33,535 bases of DNA, from contig CAMWID010000040.1 in NCBI GenBank assembly GCA_947174235.1, positions 1 to 33,535 of the forward strand. Reading direction: 5' to 3'. The stretch is from an uncultured Porphyromonadaceae bacterium. Its GTDB lineage: Bacteria > Bacteroidota > Bacteroidia > Bacteroidales > Muribaculaceae. Positions 25,637 through 33,535 of this stretch are shown in pieces; position 1 is the stretch's first letter, and each line of letters begins with the position of its first letter. The notes beneath the pieces are model-generated. The model saw nothing but the letters and a program-made list of their open reading frames with translations. It searched no databases and was not told the origin of the DNA. Both the position numbers and the translations under genes were made by a program.

Positions 25637-26142
25637 GGTTTGACAACTACGATTTGAGATTTCACAACCCTCATTTCTGAAGAATAATTAGGAAATGCCT
25701 TTTTTAATTCCGTCAATGCAGCATTCGCTTCAGCATTAGTGCGAAAATTCCCCACCCTTGTATACCAATTGGGTGAGCTGGAATATGTATATATCTGACC
25801 TCTATATTTAGGGAATTTTGCCAGTATGGCGCTTCCCCGTGCTTTTGCCCTCGCTTCGAGGGTATGCTGGTTGCGTCCATCGCTGAAAACTTGAATCCTG
25901 TAACCAGCCAGCTTGTTGACCCCAGATTTTATGTCATGCGACTGGTCTTTCCTTGAGGAATGCAATATAAGGTCAAGCAGATTGTCTGGTATGTCGATAA
26001 TAACATTTCCATTAGATTCAACCTGCATTTTTTCAATCACATTATCGTTATCTCCCATTGCTTCAACAGGAAGACATAATAATGTAACCGACATGACCGC
26101 AGGCATAATTCTTGCCAGTCTTGAAAGAATAGGAAATTTCAT
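25633..26142 (-). CDS. Exported SPOR-domain protein
   Basis: This 169-residue protein has an N-terminal signal peptide (hydrophobic core PAVMSVTLLCL, likely cut after PVEA). Its C-terminal SPOR-like domain spans about residues 77-169 (YRIQVFSDGRNQHTLEARAKA to YTRVGNFRTNAEANAALTELK). SPOR domains bind denuded glycan strands of septal peptidoglycan, so it is probably a periplasmic cell-wall protein; a direct link to folate synthesis is not implied. It overlaps folE by 4 bases. The tpiA terminator hairpin lies between it and tpiA, and no clear promoter of its own is visible. Confidence 0.9.
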   Translation of the reverse strand: MKFPILSRLARIMPAVMSVTLLCLPVEAMGDNDNVIEKMQVESNGNVIIDIPDNLLDLILHSSRKDQSHDIKSGVNKLAGYRIQVFSDGRNQHTLEARAKARGSAILAKFPKYRGQIYTYSSSPNWYTRVGNFRTNAEANAALTELKKAFPNYSSEMRVVKSQIVVVKP

Positions 26143-26166
26143 TTCGTTATCCGGACTAAAATATAC

Positions 26167-26198
26167 GGTGTCATGTCGGGAAATTCCGACATGACACC
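26167..26198 (-). terminator. Hairpin after tpiA
   Basis: A perfect 13-bp stem (26167-26179 with 26186-26198) and 6-nt loop start 12 bases past the tpiA stop, inside the 68-bp gap before the SPOR gene. It could attenuate rather than fully stop read-through into SPOR-folE. Confidence 0.7.
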
Positions 26199-26210
26199 AA
26201 TATGAGTTAA

Positions 26211-26963
26211 TTAATCGAATGCCTCGACGATGCCCATGAAAGAATCAGCCTGAAGTGCGGCGCCACCTATAAGCCCACCGTCCACATCCGGCTTTGCAAA
26301 AAGTTCTTTTGCGTTGCTTGGCTTGCATGATCCGCCGTAGAGAATAGATGTGTTGTCTGCGACTTCCTTACCATATTTCTCACATATCACATTTCTGATG
26401 TGGGCATGCATATCCTGAGCCTGGTCTGATGTGGCTGTTTTGCCTGTACCGATAGCCCATACTGGTTCGTATGCAATGACAATCTTGGAGAAATCTTCGG
26501 AAGATAGAGAGAAAAGAGCCTCCACCTGAGCTTTCACCACTTCATTGTATGTCCCGTTCTCCCGCTCCTCAAGAACCTCTCCCACACAGAATATCGGAGT
26601 CAGATCATTCGCAAGAGCCTGTTTGGTCTTTGCAAGAAGCTGTTCATTGTTTTCTCCAAAATACTGACGACGCTCACTGTGCCCAAGGATCACATGGGTA
26701 GCTCCAGTAGATTTTACCATCGGTGCGCTGACCTCACCAGTATATGCACCCTTCTCATGTTCCGAGCAATTCTCGGCACCAAGTTTGAGAGGTTCATCAA
26801 TAACGCCCTTTACAGACACAAGATGCGTGAAAGGCACGCAAATGACCACTTCACAATTTGCCTTTTTTCCCTTAAGGAGTTCGTTTACCTGATTGGCAAG
26901 CTCAACACCTTCCTCGAGGACGGTGTTCATTTTCCAGTTGCCGGCTACAATATTTTTTCTCAT
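26211..26963 (-). CDS. tpiA: Triose-phosphate isomerase
   Basis: This glycolytic enzyme interconverts dihydroxyacetone phosphate and glyceraldehyde 3-phosphate in the cytosol. The 250 residues have the standard length. Catalytic residues are K11 (AGNWKMN), H95 (VILGHSERR) and E166 ([12 protein letters not shown]). The phosphate loop is [10 protein letters not shown] and [10 protein letters not shown]. It diverges from uvrB, has its own promoter, and is followed by a hairpin. Confidence 0.99.
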   Translation of the reverse strand: MRKNIVAGNWKMNTVLEEGVELANQVNELLKGKKANCEVVICVPFTHLVSVKGVIDEPLKLGAENCSEHEKGAYTGEVSAPMVKSTGATHVILGHSERRQYFGENNEQLLAKTKQALANDLTPIFCVGEVLEERENGTYNEVVKAQVEALFSLSSEDFSKIVIAYEPVWAIGTGKTATSDQAQDMHAHIRNVICEKYGKEVADNTSILYGGSCKPSNAKELFAKPDVDGGLIGGAALQADSFMGIVEAFD

Positions 26964-26981
26964 TGTTGATTGAATGTTTCT

Positions 26982-27000
26982 AAACCGGGAATTCCGGTTT
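26982..27000 (-). promoter_or_regulatory. Small hairpin in the tpiA leader
   Basis: A 7-bp inverted repeat (AAACCGG with CCGGTTT) lies about 20 bases upstream of the tpiA start codon, within the predicted leader. It may affect mRNA stability or translation; no known family was recognised. Confidence 0.3.
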
Positions 27001-27017
27001 GATTTGGGTTTTGGTTA

Positions 27018-27048
27018 CAAAATTACACCTTTTTTGTGGCTTAAACAA
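27018..27048 (-). promoter_or_regulatory. Predicted promoter of tpiA
   Basis: The minus strand shows a -7 TAATTTTG (27018-27025) and a -33 with TTG (27046-27048) 20 bp apart. The start would be near 27011, leaving a leader of about 48 nt. Confidence 0.55.
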
Positions 27049-27099
27049 TTTTGCCATGCTAAATTTATCTTTTATTACCTCTTTATCGTCATTTTTGAT

Positions 27100-27107
27100 T
27101 AATTTTG
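27100..27107 (+). promoter_or_regulatory. Predicted -7 box upstream of uvrB
   Basis: A perfect TAATTTTG lies 114 bases upstream of the uvrB start. A good -33 box is not seen at the usual distance, so this assignment is tentative. Confidence 0.35.
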
Positions 27108-27221
27108 CACGTAATATATAATGTTTAATGTTGTGGAAAACACTTCGCTTCCCTGTTTTTATTTATGATGATTCATTTTTCTGATAGCGAAGTATGTTTG
27201 ACATCACCATAATATCTTAAA

Positions 27222-29348
27222 ATGGATTTTAAGCTCACATCCCGGTATAAGCCCACGGGCGATCAGCCGGAAGCAATAGACGAACTCGCAAGAGGGGTCA
27301 TGGCGGGATTGCCGCATCAGACTCTTCTGGGCGTCACCGGATCAGGCAAAACTTTCACAATGGCGAATGTGATACAGGAAGTGAAACGCCCTACCCTAAT
27401 TTTATCTCACAACAAAACCCTTGCGGCTCAGCTCTATGCTGAGTTCAAATCTTTCTTTCCTGAAAATTCAGTCCAATATTTTGTCAGCTATTATGATTAT
27501 TACCAACCGGAAGCCTACATTCCGTCTTCTGACAAATATATTGAAAAAGACCTTATGATAAACGACCAGATAGAGAAGCTGCGCTTGTCTACGGTCGCGT
27601 CTTTACTTTCCGGGAGAAGAGATATTGTGGTGGTTTCAAGCGTAAGCTGCATTTATGGTATGGGCAATCCTGACGATTTTTCTCAGAGTGTGATCCAGAT
27701 CAATACCGGACAACGTATTTCAAGAAACGCATTTTTGAGAAAGCTCGTTGACTCACTGTACTCTCGGACCGAAATCGATTTAAACGCCGGTCAATTCCGA
27801 GTAAAGGGTGACACTGTCGATATATTGCTTTCTTTCGAAGACATCCAATTAAGGGTTATATTCTGGGGCGATGAAATTGAAAAAATACAGACCGTTGATC
27901 CCGGCAGCGGGGCGGTTCTGTCAAATCTTGACGGATTCAAGCTCTATCCGGCAAATATATTTGTCACAACTAAAGAGCGAATGGCATCGGCTATAGATCA
28001 GATCTCTCTTGATCTTGGGGCGCAATGCGACTTTTTCTTGAAAGAAGGTAAACTGGCGGAAGCCGACCGATTGCGCGAACGAGTCACATATGATCTGGAG
28101 ATGATGAAAGAGTTGGGACATTGCTCGGGAATTGAGAATTATTCAAGGTATTTTGATGGCAGGGAACCAGGTATGCGACCGTTCTGTCTCCTTGATTACT
28201 TTCCAAAAGACTTTCTCACAATAATTGACGAGAGTCATGTCACCATTCCTCAGATAAGGGGAATGAACGGTGGAGACCTTTCAAGGAAGATGAATCTCGT
28301 CGAATATGGATTCAGACTTCCCGCAGCCATAGACAACAGACCTTTGAAATTTGATGAATTTGAACAACTGACACCACAGACCATCTATGTAAGCGCCACT
28401 CCCGGAGATTATGAGCTTCTTAAATCCGAAGGTGTGTTCACAGAACAAGTGATACGCCCGACAGGTCTCCTTGACCCGGAAATAGAAATCAGACCTACAA
28501 TGAATCAGATCGACGATCTGATGGAACAGATACAGCAACGTATTGAGGCAGGCGAAAGGACTCTTGTGACCACTCTTACCAAAAGAATGGCTGAAGAGCT
28601 TGACAACCACCTAAGAAAATGGGGGGTCAACAGTGCTTACATACATAGTGACGTCGACACCCTTGAAAGGATACGGATTCTGGAAGACCTTAGGGAAGGA
28701 ATATATGATGTGCTGATAGGAGTAAACCTTCTTCGGGAAGGTCTTGACCTGCCACAAGTCAGTCTCGTCGCGATTCTTGATGCCGACAAGGAAGGCTTCT
28801 TGAGGAACCATCGGTCTCTGACTCAGACAGCGGGACGCGCAGCACGAAATGTTCATGGCAAAGTCATAATGTATGCGGACAAAATCACCGACAGCATGCA
28901 GAAAACTATTGATGAGACAGAACGGCGGCGCACAAAACAGATCTTGTATAATGAGCAAAATGGAATAACTCCCACTCCTATCGTAAAGACATCATCTGCA
29001 AGGGATCTTATAGACCTTTATGGAGGATCCGACAATCAGTCATCTCAGAATTCCAACACTTCAGAGAAAAAGGTAAAAGACGGCAGGAAGATCTCGGATG
29101 GCACGGCACGGGCAGCTGTTGACCGACATTCAAACCATGCTCCACGTCCATATATCGAAGAAGAGCATGAACTCGGAATTGTGGCAGACCCAGTCATTGA
29201 ATACATGTCAAAATCCGAACTTGAAAAAAGAATCAAGAAACTCAACGATGAAATGGTGGCTGCCGCCAAGCGTACAGATTTCATTGAAGCTGCAAGACTC
29301 AGAGATGAGATGCTTTCATTAAAAGACATTTATGAATCAAAAAACTAA
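27222..29348 (+). CDS. uvrB: Excinuclease ABC subunit B (UvrB)
   Basis: UvrB is the damage-verifying helicase of nucleotide excision repair: UvrA loads it, and it recruits UvrC. Walker A is GVTGSGKT (37-44). The damage-probing beta-hairpin has YYDYYQPEAYIP. Later motifs include DESHVTIPQIRGMNGGD, YVSATPGDYEL, VLIGVNLLREGLDLPQVSLV and QTAGRAARNVHGKVIMYAD. The C-terminal UVR motif (about 665-705, ELEKRIKKLNDEMVAAAK) binds UvrC. At 708 residues it is a little longer than usual because of a polar, low-complexity linker (about 605-660). YgiQ follows after 21 bp, so the two are probably cotranscribed. Confidence 0.99.
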   Translation: MDFKLTSRYKPTGDQPEAIDELARGVMAGLPHQTLLGVTGSGKTFTMANVIQEVKRPTLILSHNKTLAAQLYAEFKSFFPENSVQYFVSYYDYYQPEAYIPSSDKYIEKDLMINDQIEKLRLSTVASLLSGRRDIVVVSSVSCIYGMGNPDDFSQSVIQINTGQRISRNAFLRKLVDSLYSRTEIDLNAGQFRVKGDTVDILLSFEDIQLRVIFWGDEIEKIQTVDPGSGAVLSNLDGFKLYPANIFVTTKERMASAIDQISLDLGAQCDFFLKEGKLAEADRLRERVTYDLEMMKELGHCSGIENYSRYFDGREPGMRPFCLLDYFPKDFLTIIDESHVTIPQIRGMNGGDLSRKMNLVEYGFRLPAAIDNRPLKFDEFEQLTPQTIYVSATPGDYELLKSEGVFTEQVIRPTGLLDPEIEIRPTMNQIDDLMEQIQQRIEAGERTLVTTLTKRMAEELDNHLRKWGVNSAYIHSDVDTLERIRILEDLREGIYDVLIGVNLLREGLDLPQVSLVAILDADKEGFLRNHRSLTQTAGRAARNVHGKVIMYADKITDSMQKTIDETERRRTKQILYNEQNGITPTPIVKTSSARDLIDLYGGSDNQSSQNSNTSEKKVKDGRKISDGTARAAVDRHSNHAPRPYIEEEHELGIVADPVIEYMSKSELEKRIKKLNDEMVAAAKRTDFIEAARLRDEMLSLKDIYESKN

Positions 29349-29369
29349 GGGATAAAGACAATTCAAAAA

Positions 29370-31307
29370 ATGGAACCACAAAAAAATGACGCATTCCCTA
29401 TTATGGATAAAAGGCTGTTTCTGCCAACTTCCAGAGATGAAATGGAAAAACTTGGATGGGAACAAGCCGATATCATATTGTTCTCCGGAGACGCGTATGT
29501 CGATCACCCTTCTTTCGGATCAGCCGTCATAGGGAGAGTGCTGCAGGCGGCAGGATATAAAGTCGCGTTGGTGCCACAACCCAATTGGAGAGACGATTTG
29601 CGTGATTTCAAAAAACTTGGGAAACCAAGATTATTTTTCGGAGTGTCTGCAGGAGCGATGGACTCAATGGTGAACCATTACACGGCAAACAGACGATTAC
29701 GTCACGACGATGCCTATACCGCCGGCGGGAAACACGGGATGCGTCCGGACTATCCAACGATTGTTTATTCCAAGATTTTAAAAAACTTATATCCTGACAT
29801 TCCTTTGATCATCGGCGGGATCGAGGCTTCTCTTCGGAGGGTTGCCCATTATGATTATTGGCAAGACACCCTCCTACCATCAATTCTTGCCGACGCCCCT
29901 GCCGATATATTGTCATATGGCATGGGGGAAAGAACTATCCTTGAAATTGCCAGACGCCTTGACCTCGGAGATCATGTCCACGAAATTAACGATGTCCCCC
30001 AGACAGCTTTCTTTTCCGTCGATACTCCAGAAAAAAATGATATTGTGCTTCACAGTTTTGAAGAATGTCGGAACAACAAAAAGTTTCAGGCTGAAAACTT
30101 CCGTCACATTGAAGAGGAGTCTAACAAATATTCCGGCAATGTGATATGGCAAGATACCAACGGCAGAATGGTAAAGATCAATCCGATGTATCCACCCATG
30201 ACCTCGGAAGAGATTGACATGTCGTTTGATCTTCCTTACACCCGTGTGCCACATCCTCGTTATAAAGGGAAAAAGATCCCGGCTTATGATATGATACGCC
30301 ATTCTGTAAATATGCACAGAGGCTGTTTCGGAGGTTGCGCATTCTGCACGATTTCGGCTCATCAGGGAAAATTCATAGCGTCTCGATCAAAAGAATCCAT
30401 TCTCAGGGAGGTAAAAGCAATTTGCCGCATGCCGGATTTCAAAGGATATATTTCCGATCTCGGCGGTCCTTCGGCAAATATGTACGGAATGGGCGGATAC
30501 GACAAATCCATTTGTGCACGATGCGCCAGACCGTCGTGTCTTCATCCGAAACCGTGTCCCAATCTGAACAATGACCATTCCGCGCTTCTGGATATATATC
30601 GTAGTGTGGATAAAATTTCCGGCATAAAAAAATCTTTCGTAGGAAGCGGGGTAAGATATGATCTTGCAATGGCTTCAAACAAAAACAACCATGTCAACGA
30701 TGTAAACAAAGAATACATTGAAGAATTGATTGCCAGACATGTCTCCGGAAGACTAAAGGTTGCTCCGGAACATACTTCCGAGAAAGTGCTGGAATGCATG
30801 AGGAAACCGGAATTCTCTCTTTTCCACAAATTCAAAAAAACATTTGAAAACATCAACAACAAGTATGGTCTGCGCCAACAGCTCATTCCGTATTTCATTT
30901 CTTCCCATCCCGGATGCACTGAAGAAGATATGGCGGAATTGGCTGTGATTACAAAAAATCTTGATTTCCATCTTGAGCAAGTACAGGATTTCACGCCGAC
31001 CCCTATGACTGTGGCAACTGAAATCTATCACACCGGATACCACCCTTATACCGGAGAAAGAATATACACCGCTAAAACAACTGAAGAAAAACTTGCACAA
31101 AGACAATTCTTTTTCTGGTATAAACCTGAATACCGCCAACAGTTGTCGAACGAACTGCGCAGGATTCACCGCATGGATCTTATGGAAAAATTATATCCTC
31201 ATCCAAACATCCATAATCAAAATCCACTTGGATTCAAAAGAAAACTTCAAAAAAATCATAACGACTCATTTCATGGGAATAAATCCAGAGGGAGGAAACG
31301 GCGATAG
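29370..31307 (+). CDS. YgiQ-family radical SAM protein
   Basis: This 645-residue protein has the YgiQ layout: a cobalamin-binding-like N-terminal region (IILFSGDAYVDHPSFG), a radical SAM core with the 4Fe-4S motif C319-x3-C323-x2-C326 (GCFGGCAFC), and a C-terminal DUF3362-like part (PMTVATEIYHTGYHPYTGE). An additional cysteine cluster, CARCARPSCLHPKPCPN, follows the core. The reaction of this family is not established. The C-terminal 40 residues are strongly basic. It lies 21 bp after uvrB; a functional link to repair is not implied. Confidence 0.94.
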   Translation: MEPQKNDAFPIMDKRLFLPTSRDEMEKLGWEQADIILFSGDAYVDHPSFGSAVIGRVLQAAGYKVALVPQPNWRDDLRDFKKLGKPRLFFGVSAGAMDSMVNHYTANRRLRHDDAYTAGGKHGMRPDYPTIVYSKILKNLYPDIPLIIGGIEASLRRVAHYDYWQDTLLPSILADAPADILSYGMGERTILEIARRLDLGDHVHEINDVPQTAFFSVDTPEKNDIVLHSFEECRNNKKFQAENFRHIEEESNKYSGNVIWQDTNGRMVKINPMYPPMTSEEIDMSFDLPYTRVPHPRYKGKKIPAYDMIRHSVNMHRGCFGGCAFCTISAHQGKFIASRSKESILREVKAICRMPDFKGYISDLGGPSANMYGMGGYDKSICARCARPSCLHPKPCPNLNNDHSALLDIYRSVDKISGIKKSFVGSGVRYDLAMASNKNNHVNDVNKEYIEELIARHVSGRLKVAPEHTSEKVLECMRKPEFSLFHKFKKTFENINNKYGLRQQLIPYFISSHPGCTEEDMAELAVITKNLDFHLEQVQDFTPTPMTVATEIYHTGYHPYTGERIYTAKTTEEKLAQRQFFFWYKPEYRQQLSNELRRIHRMDLMEKLYPHPNIHNQNPLGFKRKLQKNHNDSFHGNKSRGRKRR

Positions 31308-31308
31308 A

Positions 31309-31340
31309 TTTTGAAGTTTCACAAATTTTATGTAGTTTCG
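31309..31340 (+). promoter_or_regulatory. Predicted promoter of the S9 peptidase gene
   Basis: A -33 TTTTG (31309-31313) and a near-consensus -7 TAGTTTCG (31333-31340, one mismatch) are 19 bp apart. A 7-bp hairpin (AAGTCGT/ACGACTT, 31350-31372) lies just downstream at the start of the leader. Confidence 0.45.
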
Positions 31341-31401
31341 CATATTCATAAGTCGTGTGTCTTTTACGACTTATATCTAACCTTATATCCATATTTTCAA
31401 T

Positions 31402-33495
31402 ATGAATAAACTAACCTTTACTATGGGTAGCATTCTTTTACCCTTGGCGTTGGGTGGTTGTCAGAACAATTCAGCACAATCCGCCGACAAAATTATCGAA
31501 AAGCCGGATGTACAGATTGTAGACGGTAAAATGACTCCTGAAGTTCTTGAAGCATTCGGCAGAGTGTCTTCTGCCACCCCCTCTCCTGACGGCACCAGGA
31601 TTATATTTACCCTCGCCTATGAAAGCATTGAGGAAAACCGTTCGAATGCCGAAATATATTCCATGGAGGCTGACGGAAGTAATCTGAAACGTCTCACCTC
31701 AACACCATCTTCGGAATCAAATCTCAGATGGATCGACAATGGCAATAAAATCGCTTATCTTCGCAAAGATGACAAAAGCGGCAAGACTCAGCTCCATGTG
31801 ATGGATCCGGACGGTTCAAATGTAAAATGTCTTTCAGCAGTTGAAAACGGTATTGAATGTTTCGAGATTTCCCCCGATGGAAAGAAAATCATATTCGGAT
31901 CTCCCATAAAAGCTTACAACAAAGACGAAGAGTTATTCAAAGGTCTTGACAAAACCTCCGGAAGAGTCGTGGATGACCTTATGTATAAGCATTGGGACGA
32001 ATGGGTAGATGATATTCCTCATCCGTTTATTGCCGACCTTACAGATGCCGGTATTGAAAATGCCATCGACATCATGGAAGGAGAGCCATTCGAATGCCCC
32101 ATGCGTCCTTTTGGCGGCGCGGATGCATTTTCATGGTCGCCCGACAGCAAAAGCCTGGTTTATGTCTCACGAAAACTCAAAGGTCAGGACTATGCGTTTT
32201 CAACCAACAGTGACCTTTATCTATATGACATTGAAACCAAGGCAACCAAAAACCTCACCGAAGGGAACATGGGATACGACACAAACCCTCAGTTCTCACC
32301 TGACGGCAAAACTTTGGCGTGGCTTTCAATGGAGACCGCAAAATATGAAAGCGATAAAAAACGCCTGATGGTTCTTGACATGGCGACTATGACCAAAAGA
32401 GATCTGACGGAAAAATGGGATTACTGGCCCGAGAATTTCAATTGGTCGAAAAATGGCGAAAAGATATGGTTCAACGGCTATTACCAAGGGGTCGCTCCCA
32501 CATTCACAATCAACGTCAACACTTGTGACATTGACACTGTAGCTATTGGCGTATGCGATTTCGCGGATGTGGTTCCTGTTGCCGACAATGCAGCGATTGC
32601 TCTTCGACATTCAATGAGGTACCCCAACGAAATATGTCTTGTTTCAAATGAAGGAGTGAAACAGCTCACTGAGATAAATAAGGATATTCTTGACCAGCTA
32701 AAACTGGGTGAGGTAAAAAAAGTAATGGTACCCACGACTGATGGCAAAGAGATGACCACTTGGGTAGTACTTCCCCCGGATTTTGACCCGAATAAGAAAT
32801 ATCCGGCAATTCTATATTGTCAGGGAGGTCCACAATCCGCCGTGAGTCAATTCTGGAGTTACAGATGGAACATGATGATCATGGCGGCACATGGCTATAT
32901 CGTGATCCTTCCCAACCGGCGCGGACTTCCAGGTTTTGGAACAGAGTGGAACCGCCAGATTTCCGGCGATTATGGCGGTCAGAATATGAAAGATTATCTT
33001 TCAGCCGTTGACTATATGGCAAAAGAACCGTATGTGGACGCAACAAAAGTCGCTGCAGTGGGAGCAAGTTACGGTGGATTCTCAGTATATTGGCTTGCCG
33101 GACATCATGAAGGAAGATTCGCCGCCCTTATTGCGCATGCCGGCATTTTCAATCTTGAAGCCCAATACCTCGAAACCGAGGAAATGTTTTTTGCCGATTT
33201 TGATCTCGGAGGTCCGTTCTGGGAAAAAGACAACGCTGTCGCCCAACGCACATATGCCAATTCACCCCATAGATTTGTCAACAACTGGACAGCACCTATT
33301 CTTGTCACAGTCGGTGAACTTGATTACCGTATCCTTGCATCTCAGGGTATGATGGCGTTCAATGCGGCGAAAATGCATGGTCTGGAGGCAGAAATGCTTG
33401 TCTTTCCTAATGAAAACCATTGGGTGCTTCAACCTCAGAACGCTGTATTATGGCAACGAGTCTTCTTCAGATTCCTTGACAAATATCTCAAATGA
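31402..33495 (+). CDS. S9-family serine peptidase lipoprotein (DPP/acylaminoacyl type)
   Basis: This 697-residue protein starts with a lipoprotein signal whose lipobox is LGGC (C20), so it is membrane-anchored, probably facing the periplasm. Residues about 40-430 form a WD40-like (PD40) beta-propeller with repeats such as SPDGTRIIFT, SPDGKKIIFG, SPDSKSLVYV and SPDGKTLAWL. Residues about 450-697 form the alpha/beta-hydrolase domain: nucleophile S556 in VGASYGGF, D641 in GELDYR and H673 in NENHWV. The family removes dipeptides or acylated residues from peptides; exact specificity cannot be read from sequence. The gene has its own promoter, 94 bp after ygiQ. Confidence 0.96.
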   Translation: MNKLTFTMGSILLPLALGGCQNNSAQSADKIIEKPDVQIVDGKMTPEVLEAFGRVSSATPSPDGTRIIFTLAYESIEENRSNAEIYSMEADGSNLKRLTSTPSSESNLRWIDNGNKIAYLRKDDKSGKTQLHVMDPDGSNVKCLSAVENGIECFEISPDGKKIIFGSPIKAYNKDEELFKGLDKTSGRVVDDLMYKHWDEWVDDIPHPFIADLTDAGIENAIDIMEGEPFECPMRPFGGADAFSWSPDSKSLVYVSRKLKGQDYAFSTNSDLYLYDIETKATKNLTEGNMGYDTNPQFSPDGKTLAWLSMETAKYESDKKRLMVLDMATMTKRDLTEKWDYWPENFNWSKNGEKIWFNGYYQGVAPTFTINVNTCDIDTVAIGVCDFADVVPVADNAAIALRHSMRYPNEICLVSNEGVKQLTEINKDILDQLKLGEVKKVMVPTTDGKEMTTWVVLPPDFDPNKKYPAILYCQGGPQSAVSQFWSYRWNMMIMAAHGYIVILPNRRGLPGFGTEWNRQISGDYGGQNMKDYLSAVDYMAKEPYVDATKVAAVGASYGGFSVYWLAGHHEGRFAALIAHAGIFNLEAQYLETEEMFFADFDLGGPFWEKDNAVAQRTYANSPHRFVNNWTAPILVTVGELDYRILASQGMMAFNAAKMHGLEAEMLVFPNENHWVLQPQNAVLWQRVFFRFLDKYLK

Positions 33496-33535
33496 TTATT
33501 TTATCCTGAATTGATATATCAAATACGGTCGTGTG

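Overview
The window reads as a chromosomal stretch of a gut-type Bacteroidales bacterium. Base composition is moderately AT-rich, with very AT-rich spacers. Most promoters I can place follow the Bacteroidota primary-sigma pattern (TTTG, about 20 bp, TANNTTTG), and Shine-Dalgarno sequences are weak or absent. The protein set also fits: a T9SS type-B sorted protein, an S1/P1 nuclease, a CBM20-containing amylomaltase, carboxynorspermidine decarboxylase, a B12-dependent ribonucleotide reductase and an S9 lipoprotein peptidase. Family-level placement (perhaps Muribaculaceae) is only a guess.

Layout. 1-142: two tandem tRNA-Gln(CUG) genes on the minus strand, the first cut by the window edge. 385-4452: a 1355-residue protein of unknown role with a Schlafen/AlbA_2 core and OB-like repeats. 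4864-7692: uvrA. 7792-9129: a T9SS type-B protein. 9259-9864: an XRE regulator. 9865-10758: an AT-rich spacer with repeats. 10759-12021: an Eis-like GNAT acetyltransferase. 12022-12687: a second long spacer. 12688-17541: a plus-strand run of S1/P1 nuclease, HsdR-N-type nuclease-fold protein, PcrA/UvrD helicase and nspC. 17614-19260: a minus-strand nitroreductase-AraC pair. 19546-24935: nrdJ and a GH77 glucanotransferase. 25058-26963: minus-strand tpiA, a SPOR protein and folE. 27222-33495: plus-strand uvrB, a YgiQ radical SAM protein and an S9 peptidase.

Functional themes. DNA repair is well represented: UvrA, UvrB and a UvrD-type helicase lie within 25 kb, but no UvrC is present. The nuclease/nuclease/helicase run at 12688-16361 is a second nucleic-acid cluster. 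The rest is core metabolism: triose-phosphate isomerase, GTP cyclohydrolase I, class II RNR, polyamine synthesis and maltodextrin use.

The two most interesting signals are these. First, an (ATT)6 microsatellite fills the spacer of the predicted promoter of the XRE regulator, which lies upstream of a surface-type T9SS protein; this suggests slipped-strand phase variation. Second, the large Schlafen-core protein keeps the E-x4-E...D carboxylate pattern of Schlafen RNases. Neither is proven by sequence alone.
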